In this document: positions 1 through 13,296 of the stretch, one piece after another
How the letters are laid out: each line of letters starts with the position of its first letter
How positions within the stretch are numbered: the first letter of the stretch is position 1
Assembly: GCA_907165065.1 (NCBI GenBank)
Contig: OU015533.1
Span: 25,064,578-25,128,577, forward strand
Origin: Caprimulgus europaeus
Taxonomy: Eukaryota; Chordata; Aves; Caprimulgiformes; Caprimulgidae
Direction: 5' to 3'
DNA length: 64,000 bases
Made by a program: the position numbers and the translations under genes
Notes under the pieces: generated by a model
Databases searched by the model: none
Seen by the model: only the letters and a program-made list of their open reading frames with translations
Told to the model about the DNA's origin: nothing

Positions 1-450
1 AGTAACTGCAAATGAAATTGATCAGCTCTGGTTAATGCAACAGTACCAATCACAATACCACAGATTTGAGTATTAATTCAGTAGTCTCATGGCAGACTAA
101 CAGGGATATGGTAACGACGCCATTAGGCATGACAAAAGATACTCCCAGAGGCAGCTGCTGTCAGTCAGGCAGAGACCTCCGACTTCCAGGAAAAGCAGAA
201 CACAGGATTAACTCAAAATTAAATTGACATAAAAGTAAACGCAAAATAAATCCATCAAAAAAAGAAAAAACAAACAGTTCTGCTGCTAAAACTCTGTCAT
301 TGTAGAAGATACATACAGATACACAATGTTCTGGTTATTATTCCTGATACTTCCATAGCTTTCATAATCGTATTCACATAAAATCCCACTGCCTGATTAA
401 CTTCATGTCAGAATTACAGCAACCATCCCAGAAAAGGAGGTTCTGTTTAG

Positions 451-585
451 AACAGTATCTCATGGATATTTTTAAGTTAGATATATTCAGCCAACACCAC
501 ACTCTACTACAAGCTTAAAACAGTGTCTCATGGATATTTTTAGGTTAGATATTCCCAGCCAACACCACATTCTACTACAAGCATC
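451..585. repeat. 68-bp tandem duplication
   Basis: The units at 451-518 and 519-585 share the cores CTCATGGATATTTTTA and CAGCCAACACCACA and differ at only a few positions (for example AAGTTAGATATATT against AGGTTAGATATTCC). No similarity to a known repeat family was recognised. The low divergence points to a fairly recent local duplication in PDE11A intron 2. Confidence 0.9.
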
Positions 586-3500
586 TAACATCTAAACTAA
601 TCTTTTTGTATAAGAAAAAATAGATTTTAGTATCTGACTTGACATATCTATTCACATATAATCCACAAAACTGACAGCAGATGCAAAACAGAAGGCCATG
701 CAAATTAGAATAAATTAAATTAGAATCAATACATATTATTCATCACTAGTTCATTTTTCATTAAAAGAAAGAGTTTAAGTACCTAATGAAACAACGATTG
801 AAGTATTTTGTTTTAATGTTCAGGACATACTAGTTTAGCATTAGATCAGTGAAAAAGATGATAATTGATTAGTTAGTCAGTGCAAGAATTAATTTTATTG
901 ATTAAAATATATTAAATCCTCCTTTTACATAGAACACAGAGGCTTATAAAATAAGTTTGTCACCATTCTCTTCCACTATTTTTACTCTGAAAATGGTACC
1001 TAATTCGTAGAAAAATGTGAAAAACTAATAGGTTGAAGGAAAAAAAAAAAAAGGAGAAACACTCATCTTTATTCCTCCAAATGTAAACATCAGTGCAGCA
1101 ACATCAAACCCCATAACTGATAGCTGAGCACATGACTGCTGAAGCTGCTTCCTACAGGCTCTTTATGGTGCCTTACACCTTTCATATCTCCTTAGAATGC
1201 CATCTGCTTGCTGTATATGGCGATTTACCAAAACCCACTCCAGAAAAATAAACTTTCATTTGTGTATGAACTGCTTGGGTTGGCAGCAGCTACTGAGTTT
1301 ATTACTTGGTGGTCAGATTTTGTCAAGTGTTCATGAGATCACACAAAACCAGAGATCATCTCTCCACTTATAAGGAAAACTACAGTCTCTATATTGCCTG
1401 TTTTTCAAAAACTTCAATTAAATGCAGTATTTTGTTGCTCTAATTTGTTAGCGAGAAGCTTCTTGCCAACTTGCTGGTTTAACACCTCTGCATGCAAACT
1501 TCAGCTTTTACAAGTCATGCACATTCCTACCACTCTATCAATTTTTTCCAACTTCAAGTTCAGAACTATTTGATATTCTTAATGAGACTAGAGATTGGAG
1601 TTTGCCCTTGTGACAGCACTATTATTGAGGCCACATTTCAGCTGCCATGCATGTCCAGTAGGGTAGCAACAATCTTTGCCGTCACCGAGAACTGAAACTT
1701 CTAGACGTACAGGATTAAAAGCTCATGACTTTACACCTTGAGCTGAAGGAGAAACCCCAAAACCCTAGGCTAGAGCAGATTATAAATCTTTGTGATTCAA
1801 GCATGAAAGCGAGGAGGTAGCCCCCACTAAGCACACTGAACATGTTTTCCACTGTGCGTGGCAAAAAAGGAAAATTCAGACTGTGTTTATGGTAAGTCTT
1901 GGCAAGCTTCCTTCTTTCAAAGCCTCCTCTCCTTAGTAGTAAGCAGTACCAATCTATGCTGTTCTATGAGACAATTCCACAGGGCTGCTCCAGCTCAGAC
2001 CACAACACATGGCTCCACTGTCCTGCAAGACATCCCGCTGACACATCACCACATGGCAGCTAGGACATTCTCAGCTCTTGGATCTCTACAAGTCTGACAC
2101 CGCTCTGCACTTGCCTCCCTATACTTAGGGCCCCACAACACAGCCCCGCACACTGGGCCCTGTTTGCTACAGCTCCAGGGCATTTCCATTCACCTCCCAG
2201 TTTAAAAACATGCCACAACACTGGATAGCTGTTATCACACCAGAGAGCTATTATAATTGAATTTGCCTTGTAACCATGACACCAGCATCATAAAATTCTA
2301 ATCCGTTTTTACACAGCAAAAGCTTTTTTTTTAAAAAAAAAAAATAAAAAAGAAAAGAAAAAACCCACAAGATTTGTTTTTATCCATTCTACCAGATAGC
2401 AAATTGTCAGCAAGCTAACACTAAGGTTCAATTCATGTCATGTTCAGTCTAAACACAGTAGCCTTGATAGCTGCCAGGATGAATATTTTTTTGTTTTGCT
2501 AAAAATGTATGTGGATAAATATTCTAAGTAAAAGGGTTCCCCACAGACTGAATTGACAATTAAGGTGCTTACTCACAGCTTTCACAAAGCACTGTTAAAT
2601 TAAGTGTTCTTCCTGGCACCCCTGCCTGTATCACTATGCTGTGCACAGGAAATATTTTTCTAAACAGTTTGTTTACCATGTTAGGAGTTACCTGAAGCAA
2701 ATTGCATAATTTCCTTGCTGGAATCTCTGACCAACCTTCATTATTAAGAACGTGGCTCAATTATCTCCGACAGCTCCAACAGTGTTCCGACTGGAAAAAA
2801 ATTATCATAATATTGATGGGTTTAACTCTAGTTTAGTGTTTGCCAGCTAGACAAGAGATGTAAAAGTCATTATCATTAGTTGGTTAAACTACTTTAGCTT
2901 TCATAATTCTGGTCAGCTCTACTCTGAATATGTAACCTTGATACACAGTAAATATTAATCTTGTTGACCAACTTTCACTGGTGACTTGATAAGTTTTTAA
3001 GTTAGGTTGGGTTTTTTGTTTGGTTGGGTTTTTAATTAAAAGCACAACACTTCCCAACATCCACAATGATTCAGGGAGCTCTAGAATTTTCCATGAAAAC
3101 AATAACTTTTTTTTGTTAAAGTTAACAACTGGCAAAGTAGACTACCTAGGTTAGGTGAACTTTTTTTTTTTTTTTAATGTTCCAGTAATGCAGTGACATC
3201 AAGAAGCCAACAAGCAATAAAGATCTACCCTAACTTTAAAAAACAGTTCTGGGCATACCCAACAGTTTTACACCAAGAAAAGTGCAGTTCCTGGGGTTTT
3301 TTCAAGCTAGAATGTACAGAAAAATGGTTCAAGTGACTTCTGTTTCTCCAGACAGGGATAGTACCAACTGTCACAGCAGACCAGAGGCACTGCCCAGGGC
3401 TCTGGTGAGCAGGCACCCTTTCTGCCAAAACAAAGAGCTGACTGTAGGGAAGACTGTTGCTCCAGGTGGGAACATCATAGCTTTTAAATGCTGAAGATTT

Positions 3501-5392
3501 TTAGAGCAAAAGAATTGGCATGAAAATGAATAGGGAATGGCTCTTCACTCTATTCACTAAAAGCAAAACAAGGAGAAATAACATGAAATTAATGGAAGTC
3601 AGTTGGCATTTCTTCACACAGTGGGCAGGATGTTGTGATAGCCAGAAGATTGTCTTGCTTCAAGAAATGCCTGAATAAATTCCTAAGCAGAAAACCCCTG
3701 GGGTGGTATTAAATACCATGTCTGGCCCTGAGCTGGAAATCACAGGAAACTGGTGGAGTATGAGAGAAATACCATCCTGTGCTTGCCTCAACCCAGGCAT
3801 TTGCTTTCAGCAGCTGACAGGGAAAGGTCACTGGGTTACACAGACCTTTCATCTGAGGTGACCAATCTTTTCTTATGTTCCCAAAAAAGAGGAGGAAAAA
3901 GTTTTATTCATTTGTGACCACAGAATTAAACCACCATTTTCCCAGCTCTAGAGGAAACATTCCTATACACTCCTAGCAGGCATTACAGCTACATTACTGC
4001 TCACATACTCCAACTGTTGGGACACAGACATGAGCTTCTCAGGCTGGCAATTGCAAAGATAGCACAGAGGAGGATCAAGTTCCTTCTCATGTGCAATCAA
4101 GAGTTCATCAGTTACAGACCAGTTACACTTCTGCAAGCCAACCAAGGACAGCAGGGTGGCACAATTTTCATGTAGATGAGAAATACTATATCTAAAGCTG
4201 AGACTATTAAACAAACAGCTGCAATTGATTTTTGTGAAATTGTTTTGGTGTTCTCTAACCAGATCTGTCCAGATTACAGATGCTGCATTCAAAGGAAGCA
4301 TTCAACAATGCTTCAAAAGTTCAGGCAGAGCTCAAGAAGATGGAAAATAATTTCCTTATTATAAAGTAAGAATACTCAAAATGGAAAATCTGATAGTACA
4401 TATGGAACCACTTAATGCCATTTTTAGAATTGTTTCAGAAGAGAGACCACTGTAAAGTGATTTGCCCAAGGGCACACCATGAGTCAGTGCTAGAACACCA
4501 GAATACTCTTTTAATTACAGCCTGTAATATCATGTTGAAGGTCAGAGGTTGACTTAATTTTTAGCAAAATGATTTGCTAAGCAGTTTTCAGTATCTCATC
4601 ATGTAACCTATAGCTACATACAGGCTTAGCATCACTATTCCAGTGGGAAATACTTTTGATGGCAGGAACTGCTATTACAAATATTTCATTCTGCTTCAGG
4701 AAAGATAAGTAATTCACAGGAGATATGAAATGCCATTTTTTAAAAGTGTATCAAGCCTTGAAGTTATTACAAAGAACAGCTATGGAGAACTGAACAGACT
4801 GACAATAGTTCAGAAAACACTTCAACCAGGGCCAAAGGCCTCCCAACCAGCCCACAGGGCATATCTCCAGTAATTGTCAGAAACGAAGGCTTCACCAGCT
4901 GCCAGCCACAAAGGTTTCTTCTTACACACTTCTGCAACAAGGCCTCAATGCAGGTTTCACTTGAAGCAAACAAGATTTTTCTCATGAGCCATTCGATCAA
5001 AGTAATTTAGATGGTCTAAGGGAGTTTTGCCGAGAAAAGGAAGACAGCTGAAGGTAAAAACTTTATTTCTTAGGTAATGTAATAACATGGTTTTGTCCAG
5101 CATTAAAAGCTTTTCTAGTAAGCTCCTTACATAGACAGTAAGAGTTATACTGTAAAACAAATACACATCATAGCCCTTAAACGATTATGCAGCAGGCTTT
5201 CTTTCTGCTGACGAAATTCTAATCCTCCTGAGCCTTTGTATTACTGTTGCTTTGTTATTCAAAGCATTTAAGTGAAAATTCTACTAACATAGTATTAATA
5301 AAAAAATATAAAAGTAACACTAACATCATAGCTTCTACTTACTGAATTGTCTGAAAATTAGCATCAGAACTGCAGAATTCTTGGCTTCTGGG

Positions 5393-5464
5393 CTTTACAC
5401 TAGTGTAAAGTTAGTGTAAAGAATAGTGTAAAGTTTCTGTAAAGCAGAAACTTCACACTATTCT
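5393..5464. repeat. Perfect 18-bp palindrome followed by a 20-bp-stem hairpin
   Basis: CTTTACACTAGTGTAAAG at 5393-5410 is its own reverse complement. The string TAGTGTAAAG recurs at 5401, 5412 and 5424. Bases 5420-5439 pair with 5445-5464 around a five-base loop, with one mismatch. On the minus (PDE11A sense) RNA that mismatch becomes a G-U wobble, so the stem would be fully paired. The arm length is shorter than a usual pre-miRNA. Confidence 0.9.
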
Positions 5465-8400
5465 GCTTCTCAACAAAGAGCGCAGTATGGCTACACAAAT
5501 GCAAGGCAAAGGAATCCCCCTGATCAATGCATTTTGTTGCGTTACCAGCTTTCCTGTGAAGCCTCTTCATGTGTTTGACCAGCAGAGATCTGGACTCCTT
5601 TCTTCAGGCCTGCTGCAACCCCTTGTGAATACTAATGAAAGGAGAAAACAGAGCACAAGCTCCAGGGCTATTTTTATGATTCAGAATTTGCAGGAAGACC
5701 CAAAGGTCACTTAATAATACTTAGACCCAAGGTACTACTGAATGCTTCATAATTAATGTCTCTAAAGGATCACTTACCCTCATAACTCCTCTGGAGTTTT
5801 GTCAAACAGGGATGTAATTAATAAAAAACACTGTAAGTATAATTTCTTATAACATGACTAAACTAAGCATGAAGGAAAGCAGCAATGTGTTCTCAAATGC
5901 TGCATTAGATACAAACACTTAATGCCATCACCTCTAAAGAAAAGGGCTCTGATTTCCTCGGAAGTCAGTTGAGCTGCCTCCACAAATTTACAAAACAGTA
6001 AAAAACCCACCTCCTTATTGACTCAGGCTGTAAAGTCCTGCCTATCAGTATCAGCCTGCTGAAGGCTCAGGGCTCCGTGTGTCTGCATTTTAAGCAATGA
6101 AACATCTTAAATCCTTACACAGTTGTGGATGCCACTTTACAGAAACCACTACAGTGCTATCTTGGTGATTCTCTAATGCATTTGAAATAGATCAAGAGAC
6201 ATGAAGATCATCTACATATCTACTGGATTGATTTGAGATAACCTGGGCCTAGCTTTGGGTACATGAAAACAGCAGCTCCCATACTGTGATTCAATTCAAC
6301 ACAGTTCTCATAGAGCTGAACAGATATGAGGTCCAATATGGGAAGAAAGATTGTTTTGAGCACAAGCATCCAACAAGTAATAAGAGATATATTGTCTCTC
6401 ATGACTCTCTGTATGGCTCAGTTTCCAGACGGGCTACCATTTCTAAGTCTGATCACCTTCTTCAAGCTCAGAGGAAACGTCAGGTGCTAGGCAGCTGACA
6501 AAATATCTCCTGGAAAAAAAAAAAATTAACTTAACTGAGGGAGACTTTGACCTTTGTTGTGTTGGGGCAGTGACAGAGGGGGAAAGGAGATGTGGTAGCA
6601 TAACCACCACTCCAGTTTTCTGACTTTTCAATGGATGTTCATGAAAGGAATCAAGCAGTCATCTTTTTTATGTCTGGTGAATTGAGATATCTCAGAGAGC
6701 TGTTGGATCAACAGCACAATCTACCACAAACTGCATTCAGCCTATTGGAGTCTGTTTGTATCCAGTGGAAGGATACAGAAGCCAAAACTGATCCTTAACA
6801 GATTTCTTTGCAGCGCTGCAACCCAGATGAATTTAAGGTTCATAAAATAGACTTGAGGGTCTGCATTTAATAAAATTCTCCCATGCATTCCTAAATGGAC
6901 AGAGATTTAATGTTTAAAAGCCCATTAAGTCAGCAGAGATTCTTCCATTAATTTATTGAGCTTTGAGTCAAATACTACAAACATTAGCTAAATGACAGTC
7001 TAGGTTTACAGACAAGAGCTCTTATTTCTTCAAGTCTTCCTGTATCAATTATTTAAGAAGATACAAGGAATATGGGAAGATCCCAGAGGTTCAGATTCCT
7101 GCTAGCAATTGCGGGAAGAACCCAGATACCTCCCCCACTCTCGCCATCATAAGATATGATAACAAAACCTCAGTCCCCACAAAAAACCCCATGAAAGTCT
7201 TCACTGAACTGTTCTATAGAAAAAAACCCTTCCTGATGTCAAATCTGAATGTTTTCTGACAGCACCTAGAGGCCTCAAGCAGGTATCAAGGGTTTAGTGT
7301 TAACATGTATCATGAACACATAACAACAAAGTAGCCCTTGAGCTTAGGAAAGCACGCATTTACATTTGAAACAGTAGTTCACTAAAAACATTACTAAGAC
7401 ATTTTAGATATGTTTCCATACCTCAGAAATGAAGATGTCCAATTCAAGTATTAACTGTCAGTCTCAAAAAAGAGCTATTGATACATATATATTTTTGTTT
7501 AGTTTCAAGCACATTTACAGGGCTCTGTAATTAAAAAGAAAACTAGACTTTCAGGTTAGCTTAGAAGCATGCCTGAACATAGGCAAGACTGGAAAAAGTC
7601 TATTCAAATGTGTCACTGCAGTCATTTGGTGCTGCTGGTTGCAAACCAGTGTCATGAAGCTGCCTTGATAAAGCAAATATTCTAGTGACAAATTGTTTTA
7701 AACTTCCCCAGCAAGAGAGTTCAATTACTGTGATTTCATTTAGATTTGTGTAGCAATTACTTTTTGAAAACTGTGCCTAATAGACCATTAGAGTTTTCCC
7801 AGATAGTTGCAGCGCTTCAGCACCTTCATCCTTCAAATGTCTTTGTTATCTTCTGCCTTCTTTCAGCAAATTTGCCTCTTGCATTGGGATGTAGGTGGCA
7901 TAAGGGCCACGGGATACCTTCGCAGATTATGCTAGTTTTAAATAATAGCTTCTGGAGTTATCACTGCCATGCAGATTTTCAGAGAATCAAGGTAGATGTT
8001 AGCAGGAGGTCATTACAAACTGCAATATCTGAAAGAAAAAAATTCTTTACCTAATTTGTTTATGTTCCTTTCTAATGGACCCATCAAAACAATTTTCAGG
8101 TGATTTTTTTTTTGGTAAGTTCCACACATTCAAAGAGCTGGGCTCATCATGTTCAGAACAGAGATGCTTGCCTATTCTGGATCACTCTCTTCCCTAGTAG
8201 CTTTATTTACAGTTGATTACTTACCTAAGATAAAGAAACTCTCCTGACTGACCTTGAAATTGCTACCTGCCAGCACAACTCTAAACCCATCACAAACTCA
8301 CAGAAGACAGGTTAGCAGGTATAGCAAAATTCCTGCAAATCATTCATCACTACAGGAGACCCAGTATAGAATATATTTAAGTCTTAACTAATATGGACCA

Positions 8401-9823
8401 AGAAGAACACTTTAAATTTGGCAATTTAGAATCATGGGGCTGCTGTTACAAATGTAAGAAATAGAACTGTTGGAGCATGAAAGAACCATATCTTCAAGCC
8501 CCCACAAACCAAATGCACACCAGCTGAATCCTGGAATCTAGAGATATATGTATATTTCTTAATAAAACTATCCACAGAGCACAGACAAGCAAATTCAGTT
8601 CTTCCTTCCCTCTCCCAGGAGGTGTCTCACTGCATTCAAGCTACTGCTTTTCAATAAGTCAAGCAGGATTTAATTCAAGCTGGCTGTCCTGGGTCATTTC
8701 CCTGCAGTCAATTCACTTCTTTCAGGCTAGGAGGACGCCAGTTTAGGTGGCAGTAGAGCTGCTGCTGTTTGTTGAGCCTCTCCGGTGGAGGATTAGATTT
8801 GTTTTGGCACTGCATCTCAGAAGACTCCAAAGAGCATACAATAATCTAAACTACAGGCTGTCAGGCTCTTGTTAGGCTGAGTTTCTCACCAGTCCTAGAA
8901 CAAGTATGACTCACCAGCAAACAGCACAGATACTTAAATGAATCTTCAGGACAGTACTGGGAATGCACGCAGGGTGCACAGTTCTTTTCAAGGGTTTGGT
9001 TTTTTTAATCTTCCTACTCCATATCTGTGCAGATGAATTGCTGTCTTCATTTGCAAGACACATGTAAGATTATACCACCAGCCTATTTTTCCAAAAAGTT
9101 ACAATTACACGACGTAAAGTGACAGTGATGGCTGCTATACAAAAACAATAAGGTATTCTCCTATTGTTTGTATCAAACTGGAAATCTCTAAAAATCAATC
9201 TGTTCAACCAGGCTACTGATGTTGGGGAGACAAAACACATTGCAAGACTGAACTTTTTCTCTCACGCCAGTGGTTGTCAACTCCATTTCTGCACTTAAGT
9301 AATGAATTGGCTGAAACATCCCTTACACCAAAAGGAGAAATTTGGCAGCAGGAAACAATCATTACATGTGAAAAAATAACTTAGACTCATTATTAGTGCT
9401 GTGTTATCATCACCATGGTCAGAGATATAAAAGAAAAACCTGAAAATTCACCATGAAAAAGACCTATAAAAACTTTGAAACCTAATATGCCATTTTACAT
9501 ATTGCAAAATATAAACTTGGTTACAGCTTGGGAGCATTAAAAACTCCTCAAATCTTAAATATTTTATTTGCTCGTAACTTCCTGAAAATAACTAAGAGTA
9601 CATAAAAAATGTTAGCATCTACTTAATTCTAATTGAAAACATAATTCTTTGTTTCCCATTGACTCAAAACAGTAGCGCCCCTAAGTGACATTTCACTGTA
9701 CAATATAGTCTTGGAGCTTTGAAAAAAATCCAACATATTATTTTAATTGCTTTGCACAATACTAAGAGAGGAGAGGCACTCGCAAACAAGAGTTAGACTT
9801 AAATTATACTGGCATTTATTTGA

Positions 9824-9855
9824 GGGGGCTTGGCGGGGCGGGAAGGGAGGGAGGG
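9824..9855 (+). other. Potential G-quadruplex tract
   Basis: Six runs of at least three G within 32 bases (GGGGG, GGGG, GGG, GGG, GGG, GGG, loops of 1-6 bases) stand alone in AT-rich intronic DNA. Four runs with short loops satisfy the usual quadruplex pattern. On PDE11A sense RNA the tract is C-rich, so any G4 would be in DNA or an antisense transcript. Confidence 0.6.
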
Positions 9856-12800
9856 AGAAGAGGAGTAATTCACATTTTCATTTTCTAACCATTCTGAAGC
9901 TGGTAATTACCAGAAATTGCAGCATCAACATAAAGCTGAATTTATGTATTTCGTCAGCTACTTATCAGGCCTTTCTCCACAAGTCACATCAATACCCAGG
10001 CAGATCTTTTCTTATTTTGAAAAAGGTTTCCCAGTTTTCACTTGCCCCCTTTCCTCACAATCACTTTTGCTGACATAAGAAGTAAAAACTGTTTGCTAGT
10101 CTTACAAGATATTCTCCTGGAAGTGTGTTGTCTCTTCCCAGAGATACATTGTGCTCTCTAGGTTATCAGTGAGTGAAGAAACTTAAAAAGCACAGATTTG
10201 GAAATAACAGCACACAGACTGCCAGGCCTCATTAAATCCAAGATAACAGTTATATTCTCATGTATTTTTCCATAAACACATTTAATATATTCCTGAAGAG
10301 TTTTAACATGCAAGCTTATAACAGTGACATAAATGACTAGTAAAAGTAATATAAAGATGGCAAATTATGAGCAACTTGCTTATTTTAGATAATATTTAGC
10401 AGTCACTGAATGGAAGCAAATGCTACAGCCTCATTCTTGGCATCGAACATTTACATTAATGTTTATGTAATACACAATTTGCACGTACACAGTTTTTCTA
10501 GTTGAATGTATGATAATCAAATATAGTATCCACAATGAAGGCTACATTTAAAATGAAATTCCCTTTACACAGACACAAAGAGGACTAATAAAGTGCAGAA
10601 AAAAGCCTATTCAGAGAAGGTGTCATTTTGTTTAATTTGCATTTGGCTACTCATTGTAGCATACACTGACAGATTTGTATTGTATGCTAATAAAGCAATA
10701 TTCAACATCTAAGATTTTCAAGAATCAAAAGTAATTCAGAAACAAACTAATTATTACACAAGTTTAGAAAACCTATAAAGAAACAATTTAAGTATTGGGT
10801 CACTTCAGATATCTGAAAAAGTAGCATTGAAAATTAAGAACTATTTTGAAAGCTATTTAATTTAATCTAAATCATTATGCAGAACCAGTTCCACAGACAT
10901 CACGTAGAAATAGAAATTTAAAACTAATTTTTATGGAAAAGAGTTCCTATAAGCTTTTCACAGAAGAGAAAAGTTGTCTTTAAGGTGGTGCTAGAATAGG
11001 TGGGACTGCTAGAGATAGGACTGACCTTCTTCCTTGTTACTCAACAGATTTAGAAGAAAACATTTAACCAGGAGATGAAGCCAGATATACATACACACTG
11101 CTATGAGTATTGTTCTCCTAACTGATTTTTTCAGTTTTATAAAATTACCAATAGAGTTAGTGTGAAGAGTAACCACAGTTAGCTGGCATTTATAAAAATT
11201 TTTTACAAGCTCACTCTATGGTACTATGTGTAATGGGGCAGTGGAGCTATCTGTATTCTTAGTCAAACCATAAGCTTTCTTACTGTTAGCCTAATTTATC
11301 CTCCACTCCTTTTATTTATTGAATGTACTTTAAAAAAAGATTACAATCCAAACATGTCTAGTCTTTCAACTTGGATCCAAATGGCTAGGTCTTAACAAGA
11401 CTCTGAAGCTTGAAGCTTAACAAGAAGCTCAAGAGCACATCAGATCAGAATATAACACTGAAACAGTTTTAAGAAATGCACCAAAAGCAAAGAGTGGTAC
11501 ATGGAAAGTAAACTGGCTCTTCACATATTAAGTAGGTGTTGCTAAGAATAACTGCTGGAAGACTTCCATGAAATAGCAGAGCTGTGCTATGCTAAATAAT
11601 CTAGTAAGATAAAGAAATATTTGCTCATAACTGTTTCTATTGGAAGACTTCTAATAACAAATACAAGGTATAAAAATAATCAATACTCCTTTTTACTCTC
11701 TCTGAACTTTAATATGCCCATTTATTAATATTTCACTTGGAAAAGATTTTCCCACCTGGACTATAGAAAGGTTCCTTCACATGCTGAAATTTCAAAAAGG
11801 CAATAAATTTTGAATTACTCCTACTGCACAGCAAACCAGAGTATGATGCTATTAACAGACATTATTCATATAAAGATTCATTCTTATTCTCACCAAACAA
11901 TTGTCTTAAACTATGAAATGGTAATGCACAATGCTCTGAATGCATAGCTGTTAAATATACGACAGATGAAAGTAGTAATGTAAGCGTAGCTTTGGGAAGT
12001 ACTCAAAAATACAATTACCATGGTTTCTATGGAAGATGAGTTTGATTTATGCAATAATTCACAGCCATTATAAACCACTGTTAGTTTCGCTTTATAATGC
12101 ACTTCATTTATGTCAAGCTTGATTCTAAAAATCATCTGTTTAGATGGACCAATGAGACAGGATTTTCCCCTTCCAACATGTATTACTTAACATCTTTTTG
12201 TCATAGCACAGACATGTCAGCATGTAATACACCAAAATCAACAAAGCTTTCAGAGGCAAAGTCTGCCTCTAACTACACTCCCACAAAAGTGAAATTCAAT
12301 ACTATTTTAATACACAGAAGTGTATTTCCCTATTACATGCTTGAAGGAGATTCTATTTCTCTCTTATGGGCAGAGTGTTGATGTTTTGTTCCTCTCCAGC
12401 TTGCTTCCCTCCATCATTCTTTTCTCCAGTCATCTTTTGGCCTTACACACATTTTCCTCCCCACACTCAGCTGTATACATCTGCCTTCAACAGCACCATT
12501 TACTGTCTTCCCCACTTTCTTGAATTCAGGTTCCCTCCTGTGGCTCCCTCTATTCTCCTGCCTTTCGAGCTCAACCCACTCTCCAAAGTTCACTTCATAT
12601 ACATACCTACCGTCCTCCCTTCTTGCTTTCTTTGTCCTTTCATGGGCATTTGCAAGTGTGCAGTATTTTAGAATAGCATAAAGTTGTATATACATAACGT
12701 CCTCTAAAATAAAGTTTCTTTTGCAGGCAGGTAAAACTTACTACAAGCACTTATCCCATGGAAAGCACTAAGAGAAGGTAGTGATTTTTAAAGTCAGCAA

Positions 12801-13137
12801 GTTTAGGAATATGTCTGTGAGGGTTTTCCCCCATGAACTTATTCTTACAGATAAGTTTTCAAATTCTTCCTATGAATATCTTACTACATGAAAAAAGTCT
12901 ACATAAAATTTAGAGACCATTAAGCTGAAGCTTCAGCCACAAGATCTCCCACATTTACAGAACAGATGCATGTTTTACACTGAAAAAAACATATATTTTA
13001 TGTTAAGCATTTCTAAAAAGTCATCATAAACACAAGAGCTGTGCCATTTACTTATTTAGATTAAGTATTTTGCAAGAGTCTACAAGAGTCCACTGAGTTA
13101 CAAAAGGAATTTTAAAAAATACAAAAGTTAATCTTAC

Positions 13138-13296
13138 TTTTTCATCATCATCAGAAAAAGGGGCACCTCCGGGAGTCTTATTTATTGCTTGGGCAACACC
13201 AATAATCTCTTCATCACTGTTTCTTATGGGCATGCACAAGAGTGACTTTGTCTTGTATCCAGTCAGTTTGTCAATCTCATCATTAAAGCGTCGATC
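13138..13296 (-). CDS. PDE11A: PDE11A coding exon 2 (GAF-A C-terminal part)
   Basis: The exon has 53 codons, phase 0 on both sides, from DRRFNDEIDKLTGYKTKSLL to the lysine of DDDEK. It is preceded by a polypyrimidine tract and acceptor (TTTTGAAG) and followed by donor GTAAGA at 13137-13132. It carries the GAF NK-X-F-X3-DE signature (AINK ... F ... DE), the motif that in GAF-A domains supports cyclic nucleotide binding. Relative to my recollection of the human exon only a handful of residues differ, clustered in the loops around the SDEE and TPGG segments. It continues directly from the NIPDAYQ end of exon 1. Confidence 0.95.

Larger units (their letters stand above)
1..13137 (-). other. PDE11A: PDE11A intron 2 (partial), no coding exon seen
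   Basis: This is AT-rich sequence with frequent stops in all frames. I looked on the minus strand for the next PDE11A exon (VMQMYLPFCGIAISNAQLFA in mammals) and found nothing. Contents worth noting are the tandem duplication at 451-585, the palindrome and hairpin cluster at 5393-5464, a G-rich tract at 9824-9855, and homopolymer runs (A run near 1040, T run 3161-3175). The pyrimidine-rich block at 12385-12660 leaves long but meaningless open frames. Confidence 0.8.

Noticed and set aside
12385-12671. Overlapping 60-100-codon frames on both strands
   Set aside because: They come from a pyrimidine-rich low-complexity stretch; there is no homology or splice support.
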